A DNA stretch of 64,000 bases from Alloactinosynnema sp. L-07 (GTDB lineage Bacteria > Actinomycetota > Actinomycetes > Mycobacteriales > Pseudonocardiaceae), in assembly GCF_900070365.1 (NCBI RefSeq), contig NZ_LN850107.1:5890001-5954000 (forward strand). Direction: 5' to 3'. Positions 8,583 through 16,437 of this stretch are shown piece after piece. The notes under the pieces were generated by a model. The model was given only the letters and a program-made list of their open reading frames with translations, searched no databases and was not told the origin of the DNA. Each line of letters opens with the position of its first letter. The first letter of the stretch is position 1. The position numbers were made by a program, and so were the translations under genes.

Positions 8583-8599
8583 GTCTGGGGGGCGCCTAC

Positions 8600-8953
8600 T
8601 TAGCGGGCGCCTGCGTGGACCCTGCTGCGCGAGTGCAGCGCGGCGGGGTCGAGTGCGTGTCGAGCGGTCTGCTGGGGGGCCAAACCGCCCGCGACCAGGT
8701 GTTCGTAGGCCGCGCGCCAGACTGAGCACGGGGCCTTCTGCTGCCGCCAGCGGGTCGAGCAGACCGGGCAGTTGCCGCGGTCGTCGGGCTCGTGGGCGCT
8801 CAGCATGGAGCGCCAGCCCTCGGTCAGGCGGGGCAGTTCCGACCGCGCGACGGACAGCAGAGACGGTGCATCGGCCCGCGTGGCCAGCTCGGAGAGCATG
8901 TCCAGCCGTTCCCAGACGGCACTGCGCAGGACCTGGCCGAGTATCTCGTCCAC
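8600..8953 (-). CDS. Small conserved-looking protein with Cys pair, unknown function
   Basis: 117 aa, mostly helical and soluble. It contains an NCPVCSTRW motif (a CxxC, possibly half of a metal site) followed by APCSVWRAAYEHLVAGG. I do not recognise the family. It is 7 bp downstream of the 75-aa gene on the same strand and the pair is divergent from the XRE-TPR regulator, so regulation by that protein is plausible. Confidence 0.6.
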   Translation of the reverse strand: MDEILGQVLRSAVWERLDMLSELATRADAPSLLSVARSELPRLTEGWRSMLSAHEPDDRGNCPVCSTRWRQQKAPCSVWRAAYEHLVAGGLAPQQTARHALDPAALHSRSRVHAGAR

Positions 8954-8960
8954 CTCAACG

Positions 8961-9188
8961 TCACCGTGACCTTTCCGCCTGCTCGGCGGCTTCTCTGAGC
9001 GCGGTCCGCAGTTGGCCGAGCTGGCCCGCTGTCAGCACCGCTGTCTCTCCTGGAGGTCCGACCAGGACCACCTTGTTCTTCTCCACGAGGACGGTCAGCG
9101 ACCGGTCGCGGTTGATCACATCGCCACAAGCGATGCGCCAGACCTGGCGGCCCGCCACCGATCCGTGCAGGGTGTCCAGCAGTTCCAT
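8961..9188 (-). CDS. Small protein of unknown function
   Basis: 75 aa. The N-terminal two thirds look like a beta-rich fold (VWRIACGDVINRDRSLTVLVEKNKVVLVGPPGE), the last third is one helix (LTAGQLGQLRTALREAAEQAE). A ribosome-binding sequence GGAGGG lies about 10 nt upstream of the ATG. First gene of a two-gene unit with the CxxC protein, sharing a divergent promoter region with the XRE-TPR gene. Confidence 0.6.
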   Translation of the reverse strand: MELLDTLHGSVAGRQVWRIACGDVINRDRSLTVLVEKNKVVLVGPPGETAVLTAGQLGQLRTALREAAEQAERSR

Positions 9189-9403
9189 GCTGACGTGTCC
9201 CTCCGTGGTCGTACGCTTACAACCAACAACATTGATGCGTCACAAACGAAAAGGGAGCGTCATAGCGCCGATCGGCGGCCGTCCCACGTTAAGCGGTCAT
9301 CGAAGTTCGGTCGAGCCGATCAGGTTCGCCGAAGAGCACTTCTCGTGGCTCGTGAAGTGCGCTTACTCTGCGTTTGACGCCCAGCGGACTGTGAGGGGGC
9401 GGA

Positions 9404-10774
9404 ATGAACTCGATCGGATCTCCGGGTTCTCCCATTACTCCGGACACTTGGGAGGAGCCCGAGATACGGGCCGCGCTCGCCGCGCGGGAGGTCAGTTCCG
9501 TATATCGGTTGCTTCGACGCACTGGCGTCTCACAGCGCCAGATCGCCGCGATGACCGGTCAATCGCAGTCCGAGGTGTCGGAGATCCTCAAAGGCCGTCA
9601 GGTAATGGCCTACGACGTGCTCGCGCGGATCGCCGACGGGTTGGGTGTCCCAAGGGGATACATGGGGCTCGCATACGACGAGGTCACGGCGGTTCGTGTC
9701 GCCGTCTCTCGTCAGCCCTCGCAGCCTGAGGAGAGCGAAGAGGTGAAGCGTCGGGAGTTCCTGGCACACGCGGCCGCCGTCACGGTGGGCGCGAACGTGC
9801 TGGGCACCAACTCCGGGTCGTGGGTCGCCAACCCCGTCCAGACTCCAGCGCCCGGCCGCATCGGCATGACCGATGTGCGCCAGGTCGAAGCGGCCACCAG
9901 GGCGCTTCGGTCGCTGGACTACCAGTACGGCGGCGGCTTCTGCCGCGACGCCGTCGTGGCACAGCTGTCCTGGGGACAGCAGATGCTCGGCGCGTCCGGC
10001 CCGGAACACGTCAAGCAGCGACTCCACGTCGCGCTGGCCGACCTGCACAACCTGGCGGGCTGGACGTCGTTCGACATCGGACTGACCGACTCCGCCCGCA
10101 ACCACTTCGGCAAGGCGTTGGAACTGGCCAAGGCGGGCAAGAGTGAGCCGCTGGTGGCCAACATCCTCTATCGGATGGGCCGGGTCTACCTGCACAAGGA
10201 GTCCCCGGACGACGCGCTGAAGATGTTCCAGCTCGGTCAGATCGCGGCGCAGGAGTCGGGTTCCGAGCTCGCGGTCGCGGTGATCTGCGCCAACCAGGCG
10301 TGGGCCTACGCGCTCATGGGTCACAAGGAACAGACGATGAAGCTCATCGGCCGCACCCGCGACGAGTTCGCGCGGGCCAACCTCGATGAGGCAGAGGACT
10401 GGGTCAAGTTCTTCAATGACACCGACGTCTACGCCATGATCGGCACCGTCCACACGGTGCTCGCGCAGACCGTCGACCCGATGCACACGAAGTTCGCGAT
10501 CCCGGCCCTGTCCAAGGCCATCGAGGCCTACGGCGACGAGATGACCAGGTCAAAGGCGTTCAACCTGGGCGCTTTGGCCACCAACCACCTGCTGGAAGGC
10601 GACATCGACCACGGCGCCAAGATCGGCCGCGGCGCGGTGGACCTGGCCGAGACGCTCAAGTCCAGCCGGGTCCGCGACCGCCTGCAGCCGCTGCTGGCCG
10701 AGGCCACCAAGCGCCGTAACAACCCCGATGCCCGTGACCTGGCCGAGCAGATCACCAACCTCAGCGTGGCCTGA
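9404..10774 (+). CDS. XRE-family HTH regulator with C-terminal TPR-like repeats
   Basis: 456 aa. The N-terminal HTH (about 28-80) includes GVSQRQIAAMTGQSQSEVSEILKG; the long helical C-terminus (about 170-440) has TPR-type repeats such as RNHFGKALELAK and ANILYRMGRVYLHKESPDDALKMF. This architecture is frequent in actinomycetes (for example NsdA-like regulators of differentiation and antibiotic synthesis), where TPRs sense a partner protein. GAGGGGGCGG precedes the ATG. It is divergent from a two-gene unit of small proteins. The ligand is unknown. Confidence 0.85.
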   Translation: MNSIGSPGSPITPDTWEEPEIRAALAAREVSSVYRLLRRTGVSQRQIAAMTGQSQSEVSEILKGRQVMAYDVLARIADGLGVPRGYMGLAYDEVTAVRVAVSRQPSQPEESEEVKRREFLAHAAAVTVGANVLGTNSGSWVANPVQTPAPGRIGMTDVRQVEAATRALRSLDYQYGGGFCRDAVVAQLSWGQQMLGASGPEHVKQRLHVALADLHNLAGWTSFDIGLTDSARNHFGKALELAKAGKSEPLVANILYRMGRVYLHKESPDDALKMFQLGQIAAQESGSELAVAVICANQAWAYALMGHKEQTMKLIGRTRDEFARANLDEAEDWVKFFNDTDVYAMIGTVHTVLAQTVDPMHTKFAIPALSKAIEAYGDEMTRSKAFNLGALATNHLLEGDIDHGAKIGRGAVDLAETLKSSRVRDRLQPLLAEATKRRNNPDARDLAEQITNLSVA

Positions 10775-10796
10775 GCACGGCTCCGGTGGCCGTGCG

Positions 10797-11690
10797 ATGG
10801 TCGCCAAAGGGCTGTTCACCAGGGCGAATCTGGATGCCGCGCTGGCCGCGGTGTGCGCTGAGATCGGGCTCGACGCGGCGGGCGCCCGGCTGCTGAGATT
10901 CACCAACAACGCCGTGTTCGAGCTGGCCACCGCACCGGTGGTGGTGCGCATCGTCGGGTCGGTCGCGTTGCGCCACCGGGTCGACAAGGTCGTGCGGGTC
11001 GCCCGCTGGTTCGCCGAACACGGCGTCCCTGCGGTGCGCCTGGTCGACGGCCTGACCCAGCCGGTATTGGTCGGCGACTACGCCGCGACGGTCTGGCGGA
11101 CGGTTCCCTCGTCCGGGCCCGCTCCTTGTCCGGCCGACCTGGCCCGCCTGTTGCGCCAGGTCCACGGCCTGTGCCCGCCAGAGACCCTGCCCGCGTGGGA
11201 CCCCCTCGACGACGTGCGCCGTCGCATCGGCGAGGCCGAGGGCCTGGACGGTGATTCCCTGGATTTCCTGCGTGACCGCTGCGACCTGGTCGAGGGTCAG
11301 CTAGGCCAGGTGGAGTTCCCGCTGGCCAGGGGCTTCGTGCACGGCGATGCCCACCTTGGCAATCTCATCCCGGGCCCGGCGGGCCCGGTGCTCTGCGACT
11401 TCGACTCCAGCTGCGTCGGCCCGCCGGAGTGGGACCTGACCCCGTTCGCGGTCGGCGTCCGCCGGTTCGGCGAGTCACCTTCGCAATACGACGAACTGGT
11501 TCGGGGATACGGGTTCGACGTCACCCAATGGGCTGGCTTCTCCGTGCTTCGCGAGATCCGCGAACTCAAGCTCATCACCAGCGTGCTGCCGATCATGAAC
11601 AGCACCCCGGAAGTCCGCCCTGAGCTGCTCAAACGTCTTCGGGACTTCCGCTCTGGAAACACCTCCGCGCAATGGACGCGCTACACCTGA
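10797..11690 (+). CDS. Aminoglycoside phosphotransferase (APH)-fold kinase
   Basis: 297 aa. Kinase-like fold of the APH/choline kinase family: FVHGDAHLGNLI (about 179-190) is the catalytic loop (HGDxHxxN) and LCDFDSSCVGPPEWDLT holds the metal-binding Asp. The N-lobe is short (FELATAPVVVRI). Family members phosphorylate aminoglycosides, choline, methylthioribose or similar; the sequence does not say which. It starts 22 bp after the XRE-TPR gene, so co-transcription is likely. No ribosome-binding site is obvious. Confidence 0.82.
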   Translation: MVAKGLFTRANLDAALAAVCAEIGLDAAGARLLRFTNNAVFELATAPVVVRIVGSVALRHRVDKVVRVARWFAEHGVPAVRLVDGLTQPVLVGDYAATVWRTVPSSGPAPCPADLARLLRQVHGLCPPETLPAWDPLDDVRRRIGEAEGLDGDSLDFLRDRCDLVEGQLGQVEFPLARGFVHGDAHLGNLIPGPAGPVLCDFDSSCVGPPEWDLTPFAVGVRRFGESPSQYDELVRGYGFDVTQWAGFSVLREIRELKLITSVLPIMNSTPEVRPELLKRLRDFRSGNTSAQWTRYT

Positions 11691-11817
11691 CCGGCCTTTC
11701 GTCCACTGTCACCTGTTTCACCTCACGTAACGGTGTGCGGTTGGCGAGCGAAATGAGGGTCAATGGCGACACGGACGTACCAGTCCGGATCGTCGATCTA
11801 CTCTCGGTATCAGCGGG

Positions 11818-12135
11818 GTGGTTCGGGTGTCGGGTTCGCGCGGCAGGGCGATGCGGTTGGGCGGGGGCGCCCGGCGCGCGCTGACCGCCGCGCGAGCACT
11901 CGAAGATGTGGTCGCCGACCAGTTGCCGGTCGTGAGCCTGCTGCCCGAGGAGTCCCGCAGGCGCGGCGCCGACTACCTCGCTGAGCTGGTGATGCTCGCG
12001 CAGGCCTACCGCCACTTCGCCCGCGGCTGGATCAGCCGCCGCGAACTCGAGCACCGCGCGCGGCGGACCACCGAGCGGCTGGCCGAAATGCGGCAGAACC
12101 GGCCGATCGCGGCGCATCTCACCGAGCAGGACTGA
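11818..12135 (+). CDS. Small helical protein of unknown function
   Basis: 105 aa from the GTG at 11818; the start is uncertain (GTG 11827 or ATG 11851 would also be in frame). Arg-rich N-terminus, then a helical segment EDVVADQLPVVSLLPEESRRRGADYLAELVMLAQAYRHFARG and a basic C-terminus. No family recognised. It stands between the APH-like gene and the DnaA-box cluster. Confidence 0.5.
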   Translation: MVRVSGSRGRAMRLGGGARRALTAARALEDVVADQLPVVSLLPEESRRRGADYLAELVMLAQAYRHFARGWISRRELEHRARRTTERLAEMRQNRPIAAHLTEQD

Positions 12136-12235
12136 CCGTTCGGCGTTCCCCTGTTCGGGCGTACCCGATGGGGCCGATGGTTGGCTGCGTAGCCGTCCAC
12201 CCGCCGAGCGGGCTTCCACACCCGATGAGCGCAAG

Positions 12236-12279
12236 TTATCCACAGGTACCTGTGGACAACGATCCACAGGTGTGGACAA
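12236..12279. promoter_or_regulatory. Cluster of DnaA boxes
   Basis: Within 44 bp there are TTATCCACA (12236-12244, +), TGTGGACAA (12251-12259, i.e. TTGTCCACA on the minus strand), a near match CGATCCACA (12260-12268, +) and another TGTGGACAA (12271-12279). The first is the perfect E. coli consensus; TTGTCCACA is the preferred actinobacterial box. The cluster abuts the stop of copD. Confidence 0.7.
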
Positions 12280-12282
12280 CTT

Positions 12283-13302
12283 TCAGGAGACCGGGGCCCT
12301 GGTCAGGATCACCGCGAAGCCGAAGGCCAGGCCCATGACGGCCAGTTCCAGTCCCACCCAGCCCAGCAGCGCCGTGCGCTTGTGGGCGACGACGCCCGGC
12401 ATCAGCCGCCAGCGAACGTGGGCTCCCAGCGCGGCGAGCGCGATCAGGCAACCCGTCTTGATGACGACGAGGATTCCGTAACTCGTGGTGAACAGGCCGC
12501 TGATCAGATCGTGCGTCGGACTGACCGCGAGCTCGATCAGGCCGTTGAACAGCCCCGTCGCGGTGACCAGCACCAGGCAGACGGTCGCGAGCTTGGAGAA
12601 GCGCGGCAGGGCGAACCCGAGGAGCGTGCGGTTGGCCGCGGCCAGCGCGACCACCGCGCCGAGCCCGCCGGTCCAGGCCGCCGCGCTCATCACGTGCAGC
12701 TCCATCGAGATCATCGTGAAGTCGTGCCAGCGCCAGTTCGTCGCGTGTCCGGTGACCGGCAGCGGCAGCAGCGCGAACAGGGCCACCGCCGCCCGCAGCT
12801 CGGCGGGCATGTTCTCGCCCACCCGCACGGCGACCAGCGACAACACGAAGGTCAGCAGCGCGAAAGCGGCGACGAACAGCAGCGCCTTGCCCGCCCCTAC
12901 GGTGCCGATGTAGTCGACGACCGCGCCGAACGACACGTCCTCCTCCGGCCGCAGCTCGGCGGTCTGCAGCACCAGCGCGACCAGCGCCGTCATCACCCAG
13001 ACCAGCGAACTGGCCATGGCCACCCGGCGGGCCACGCTCAGGATCGGCTCGGTGATCACCGGCCGGTCGAACCCGACCAGCAGCGGCAGCAGACACAGCC
13101 CCACGGTGACCACGGCGGCCATGTCGAGCAGCACGCGGACGATCGGGAGCCCCACCCGGACCACCGCGTCCGGCTGCGGCAGCCCCGGGATCGGCTCGGT
13201 CGCCACGATGGCCATGCCGATGAACACACCGGCGATCGAGGCCACGACCAGCACCGTCACCAGGTGGTACCGCTGTCGGGCGGTGGCCCGGGTCTCGCTC
13301 AC
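12283..13302 (-). CDS. copD: CopD-family copper resistance membrane protein
   Basis: 339 aa, about 8 transmembrane helices. CopD-domain residues include a GHATNWRWHDF block and ELHVMSAAAWTGGLG, whose His residues are the usual copper ligands within the membrane. CopD works with periplasmic/extracytoplasmic CopC in copper uptake or tolerance. The GTG start overlaps the copC stop (GTGA), so it is translationally coupled. Last gene of the minus-strand copper operon; its stop abuts a DnaA-box cluster. Confidence 0.88.
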   Translation of the reverse strand: MSETRATARQRYHLVTVLVVASIAGVFIGMAIVATEPIPGLPQPDAVVRVGLPIVRVLLDMAAVVTVGLCLLPLLVGFDRPVITEPILSVARRVAMASSLVWVMTALVALVLQTAELRPEEDVSFGAVVDYIGTVGAGKALLFVAAFALLTFVLSLVAVRVGENMPAELRAAVALFALLPLPVTGHATNWRWHDFTMISMELHVMSAAAWTGGLGAVVALAAANRTLLGFALPRFSKLATVCLVLVTATGLFNGLIELAVSPTHDLISGLFTTSYGILVVIKTGCLIALAALGAHVRWRLMPGVVAHKRTALLGWVGLELAVMGLAFGFAVILTRAPVS

Positions 13303-13850
13303 TTCGCCGCACCCCCACCGACGCGCAGCGCGAAGAACACGCCCGCGCCGAGCAGGACGACCGCGCCCGCGATCCACACCCAGACCGGGATCCCGCCGTC
13401 GTCGCCGGTGGACTCGGCGGCGGTTCCGGCGGTCTTGGTCTGCTCCGGCGGGGCGGGCGTGCCGTTGCCCGCCTTGGCCAGGGTGAACTTGATCTCGCCT
13501 GCCACCGGGTGACCGTCCGCCGACAGGATCCGGTAGCCGACGCGGTAGTCACCGGCCGGGCCGAGTTCGCGGACGGGCACGGTGACCACGTTGCCGCGGA
13601 CCGACGCGTCCCCGCCCTGCCACTGGTCGGTCCCGTTGGGCCCGACCACGACGACCGTGTTGACTCCCGTGCCGCCCTGTACGGGCTGGTCGAAGGTCAG
13701 CTCGATAGTTGACGGTCCCGCGTCGACCGACGACTTGTCCGCCGGGGTGCTGCTGACCAGCTGGTTGTGCGCGAAGGCCGCGGGCGCGAGCCCGACCATG
13801 GCGAACAGCGCGACGGCGAGTGCCGCGACAGCGCGGGTGAAGGTCCGCAT
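13299..13850 (-). CDS. copC: CopC-domain copper-binding exported protein
   Basis: 183 aa. A signal peptide ends at AAFA|HNQLVSSTP, leaving an N-terminal His that is the Cu(II) ligand in CopC. The CopC beta-sandwich (about 28-125) ends with the conserved SADGHPVAGEIKFTL, whose His is a second ligand. An acidic/Thr-rich linker and a C-terminal transmembrane helix (about 153-175) tether it to the membrane. It lies 5 bp after ycnI and overlaps copD by 4 nt. Confidence 0.92.
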   Translation of the reverse strand: MRTFTRAVAALAVALFAMVGLAPAAFAHNQLVSSTPADKSSVDAGPSTIELTFDQPVQGGTGVNTVVVVGPNGTDQWQGGDASVRGNVVTVPVRELGPAGDYRVGYRILSADGHPVAGEIKFTLAKAGNGTPAPPEQTKTAGTAAESTGDDGGIPVWVWIAGAVVLLGAGVFFALRVGGGAAK

Positions 13851-13855
13851 CGGAC

Positions 13856-14617
13856 TTACTCGCCCGCCTTCGCGATCGCCTTGCGCGCCCGCAGCGTGGC
13901 ACCGGCACCCAGGCCGAGGCCCAGCGCGCCGACCGCGAGCCCGGCGCCGCCCAGCCAGCGGGCGGTGTTGTCGCTGCGCGCGGCCTTCGCCTCGCCGTGC
14001 GCGTCGCCCTCAGCCGCGGTCTCGTTCGACGCCTGCGCGGCACCGTGAACGTCGGACCCCGCGGCCTTCTTGGTCAGCTTGACGACCGGCGCCGGACGCT
14101 CCGGCTCCTCAGCCCCGGCGGCGGGCGGCGGCGCGTCCCACGCGACGACCTTGCCGCTGTCGTAGGTCTGAACCGTCGGGATGACCAGCGTCTCGGTGTT
14201 GTCCGGCAGCCTGCCCGCCGACACCTCGAACTCGCCGAACTCGCCCGGCCCGATGCGGGTCCCGGCGGCGGCGGTGAAGGTGACGGTGCTGACCGCCTCG
14301 GTGATCTCGGTGCCGTGCGAGGTGACCGGCTTGTCGAGCTTGGTCTTGGTGATCGCCGCGGTCCAGCCCGCGAGGGGCTTGGTGCGCACCGACGTCAGCG
14401 GGTACTCGGCCGGGAACTTGATCTCCAGCTTGACCGTGCCCGCGGCGTTGTCCTCGTTCGGCACCCGGAAGGTGATCTTGGTGTACCCGCCCTGGACGGC
14501 GGGCTCGCCGATGACCTTGGCGGTGACGTGCGCGGACGCGACGCCCGTGCTGAACAGGGCGGCACTGCCCGCGACGGCGAGCAGCACACCGGCGCGCGCG
14601 AGAAAGCGGTGGGACAT
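13856..14617 (-). CDS. ycnI: YcnI-family (DUF1775) copper-associated protein
   Basis: 253 aa. Signal peptide with cleavage before AHVTAKV, giving the N-terminal His used by YcnI to bind Cu(II). The DUF1775 domain (about 30-165) contains YTKITFRVPNED and KPLAGW; a His-containing low-complexity linker and a C-terminal transmembrane helix follow. AGGAGAAG precedes the ATG. In Bacillus ycnI is linked to the CopCD-like YcnJ, and here it is the gene directly before copC-copD, so one copper-handling unit. Confidence 0.9.
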   Translation of the reverse strand: MSHRFLARAGVLLAVAGSAALFSTGVASAHVTAKVIGEPAVQGGYTKITFRVPNEDNAAGTVKLEIKFPAEYPLTSVRTKPLAGWTAAITKTKLDKPVTSHGTEITEAVSTVTFTAAAGTRIGPGEFGEFEVSAGRLPDNTETLVIPTVQTYDSGKVVAWDAPPPAAGAEEPERPAPVVKLTKKAAGSDVHGAAQASNETAAEGDAHGEAKAARSDNTARWLGGAGLAVGALGLGLGAGATLRARKAIAKAGE

Positions 14618-14670
14618 TGACTTCTCCTGAAGTGAAATGGGCGGGCGGAGTGCCCGAGTGGGTGACGGGT

Positions 14671-15192
14671 TCAGGAGAAGAGAGGTGGCCCGCGGCGGGG
14701 CTGAGCCCGCTGGAAAACGATCTGAACGAACCGGACGAAGTCACTAGGGGCAGGCAGCAGCGGCGCGTCTGGCGGCTTCGGGGTCCACAGCAGGACGCGC
14801 GTCAACCCGACCAGGGAGGCGGCGACCAGGTCGAGCATCGCGTCGGCGCTGGTCAGCAGCACGGCGGTGACCCCGGTGGCGACCGCGTGGGCGGCGATCA
14901 TCGCCGAGGTCAGCGGGGGAGTGTCGTGGTCGCTGACGTAGGTGAGCAGAACGTGCAGGCTCACCTGGCTCACGCCGAGGAGCCCGAACATCCCCCAAGC
15001 GGCGGTCCGCGCGGCGACGGCCGTGCCCGCCCACGCGACCAACCCGGCCAACACCACGATGATCGCCGCGTCCGGCACCCCACCTCCGGCCATCCCATGC
15101 GCCGCGATGGCGAGAGACGCAGAGGAAGCCCCCAACAGAACCCCACGCGACACGCGGAATGCGCGCGGCCGGGTCACTCTGCTGGGGGTCAC
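14671..15192 (-). CDS. Small membrane protein at the head of the copper operon
   Basis: 173 aa with about four to five hydrophobic helices (for example LLGASSASLAIAAHGMAG and AIIVVLAGLVAWAGTAVA). Two His residues lie in or near helices (AAHG, QVSLHVLL). The family is not one I can name. It is 53 bp upstream of ycnI on the same strand and probably co-transcribed. The GTG start has no clear ribosome-binding site. Confidence 0.65.
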   Translation of the reverse strand: MTPSRVTRPRAFRVSRGVLLGASSASLAIAAHGMAGGGVPDAAIIVVLAGLVAWAGTAVAARTAAWGMFGLLGVSQVSLHVLLTYVSDHDTPPLTSAMIAAHAVATGVTAVLLTSADAMLDLVAASLVGLTRVLLWTPKPPDAPLLPAPSDFVRFVQIVFQRAQPRRGPPLFS

Positions 15193-15229
15193 GTAGCCCA
15201 GAGTATTCGGTGGTGTCCAGTGATCAGGA

Positions 15230-15676
15230 TCACACGCCGAGAGATGTGAGCAGGCGCTCTTCGATCTTGTCCAACTCGGCCGCCACCGCCCGATGCGCCC
15301 CCTTGCGCCGCGGCGTCGGCATCCGCTCAGCGGCCCGGACCGCCGCGGCCAGCTGACTCAGCGTGGACTCGGCGGAAACCGCGAACTCGATGTCGTCTTT
15401 GGACGCGTTGGCCTTGGCACGCAACTCGTTAACCCCATCGGCGGCGCCAGCGATCCGCGCGTGCAGGGCGCCGCCCTTGCCGGTGTAGTGACCGAGGTCT
15501 TCGACGGAAACCCCCAACCGGCGAGCCTTGGCGCGGTCCCACCGATCCCTTACGGCGGAGGCACTCTTGACCACATAGGGCGTCACCACCGGCAGGACCA
15601 CCGGCCCCAACACCTTCGCCACGGCGATCACGTTCCTCGCCCTCGCGGGCGTGAACCCTTCCTTCTTCCGCGCCAC
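15230..15676 (-). CDS. DUF6474-like actinobacterial protein
   Basis: 148 aa, soluble, rich in basic and helical segments. It begins VARKKEGFTPARARNVIAVAKVLGP, followed by a stretch with VSVEDLGHYTGKGGALHARI and a helical C-terminus ending DKIEERLLTS. From memory this matches the uncharacterised DUF6474 family of Actinobacteria; no function is known. The GTG at 15676 is chosen because GGGAGGGG precedes it and the protein then starts in the conserved part. Confidence 0.65.
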   Translation of the reverse strand: MARKKEGFTPARARNVIAVAKVLGPVVLPVVTPYVVKSASAVRDRWDRAKARRLGVSVEDLGHYTGKGGALHARIAGAADGVNELRAKANASKDDIEFAVSAESTLSQLAAAVRAAERMPTPRRKGAHRAVAAELDKIEERLLTSLGV

Positions 15677-15713
15677 CCGACCCACCCCTCCCGCACAACG
15701 CGAGCCAACCCGG

Positions 15714-15741
15714 TTGTCCACAGCTGTCCAAATCATCCACA
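15714..15741 (+). promoter_or_regulatory. DnaA-box pair
   Basis: TTGTCCACA (15714-15722) and TCATCCACA (15733-15741), just upstream of the DUF6474-like gene. A further TCATCCACA lies at 16275-16283. The first is a perfect actinobacterial box, the others carry one or two changes. Confidence 0.5.
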
Positions 15742-15941
15742 GCTTGCCCCACCCCCGCTCCACGCGCCGCAGCAACACCACAGCAGGCCCGGGCCGCCAC
15801 CTGCCCGTGATCCATCCCGTGATCGGACGCGGTCAGTTCCGTGACTTCACAGACCCCTTCGGCCCGCCCCGCGTAGCCCCGGGCCCTCCGCAGCCGCCGA
15901 TCCGCGCGGCTCGCGGTTGTTTGATCTGTCAGATCACTGCC

Positions 15942-16212
15942 CGTCGTGCCGCCGAGTCCGTCGTGCCGCCGAGTCCGTCGTGCCGCCGAGTCCGTCGTGC
16001 CGCCGAGTCCGTCGTGCCGCCGAGTCCGTCGTGCCGCCGAGTCCGTCGTGCCGCCGAGTCCGTCGTGCCGCCGAGTCCGTCGTGCCGCCGAGTCCGTCGT
16101 GCCGCCGAGTCCGTCGTGCCGCCGAGTCCGTCGTGCCGCCGAGTCCGTCGTGCCGCCGAGTCGTCGTGCCGCCGAGTCCGTCGTGCCGCCGAGTCCGTCG
16201 TGCCGCCGAGTC
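15942..16212. repeat. 17-bp minisatellite, 16 copies
   Basis: Sixteen head-to-tail copies of CGTCGTGCCGCCGAGTC. Fifteen are 17 bp and identical; the fourteenth (16163-16178) lacks one C. Because 17 is not a multiple of 3, the array reads through all frames as a 17-residue peptide repeat, which creates spurious open frames on both strands. It is intergenic. Confidence 0.97.
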
Positions 16213-16437
16213 GAACTATCACGTTTGGCTGCAGAAAGCTCCCGCGTCCGCCCCAAACATCCACATCCCTCCAGTCATCCACAGCCCCGAGCGAACCCAC
16301 CCCCAACGCCCCCACCCTCGATAAACTGGCCAGGGGACGTCCCCCCGGGTTGGGTGGGGCCGCGCGCGGTCGGTGCGGCGGCGGCCAATGGTGTGTGGGC
16401 GGTCGGCGTGTCGGTCGTGACAACTAAGCTGCGGTGC

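Larger units (their letters stand above)
15677..16437. other. Long gene-free region with DnaA-like boxes and a minisatellite
   Basis: 761 bp between divergent genes. It holds DnaA-like boxes near 15714-15741 and 16275-16283, the 17-bp minisatellite at 15942-16212, and the -10 hexamer TAAGCT (16425-16430) of the nuclease gene. Open frames across the minisatellite are only an effect of its lack of stops. No gene was found. Confidence 0.7.

Noticed and set aside
11629..12279. A 216-codon minus-strand open frame opposite the APH-like gene end and the following small gene
   Set aside because: No domain, no ribosome-binding site, and it overlaps a supported gene on the other strand.
15942..16212. 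Possible CRISPR array
   Set aside because: The repeat units are contiguous with no spacers, and no cas genes are present.
15946..16423. Long open frames on both strands across 15.9-16.4 kb
   Set aside because: They come from the 17-bp minisatellite, which lacks stop codons and reads as a 17-residue repeat in all frames. No start signals or outside similarity.
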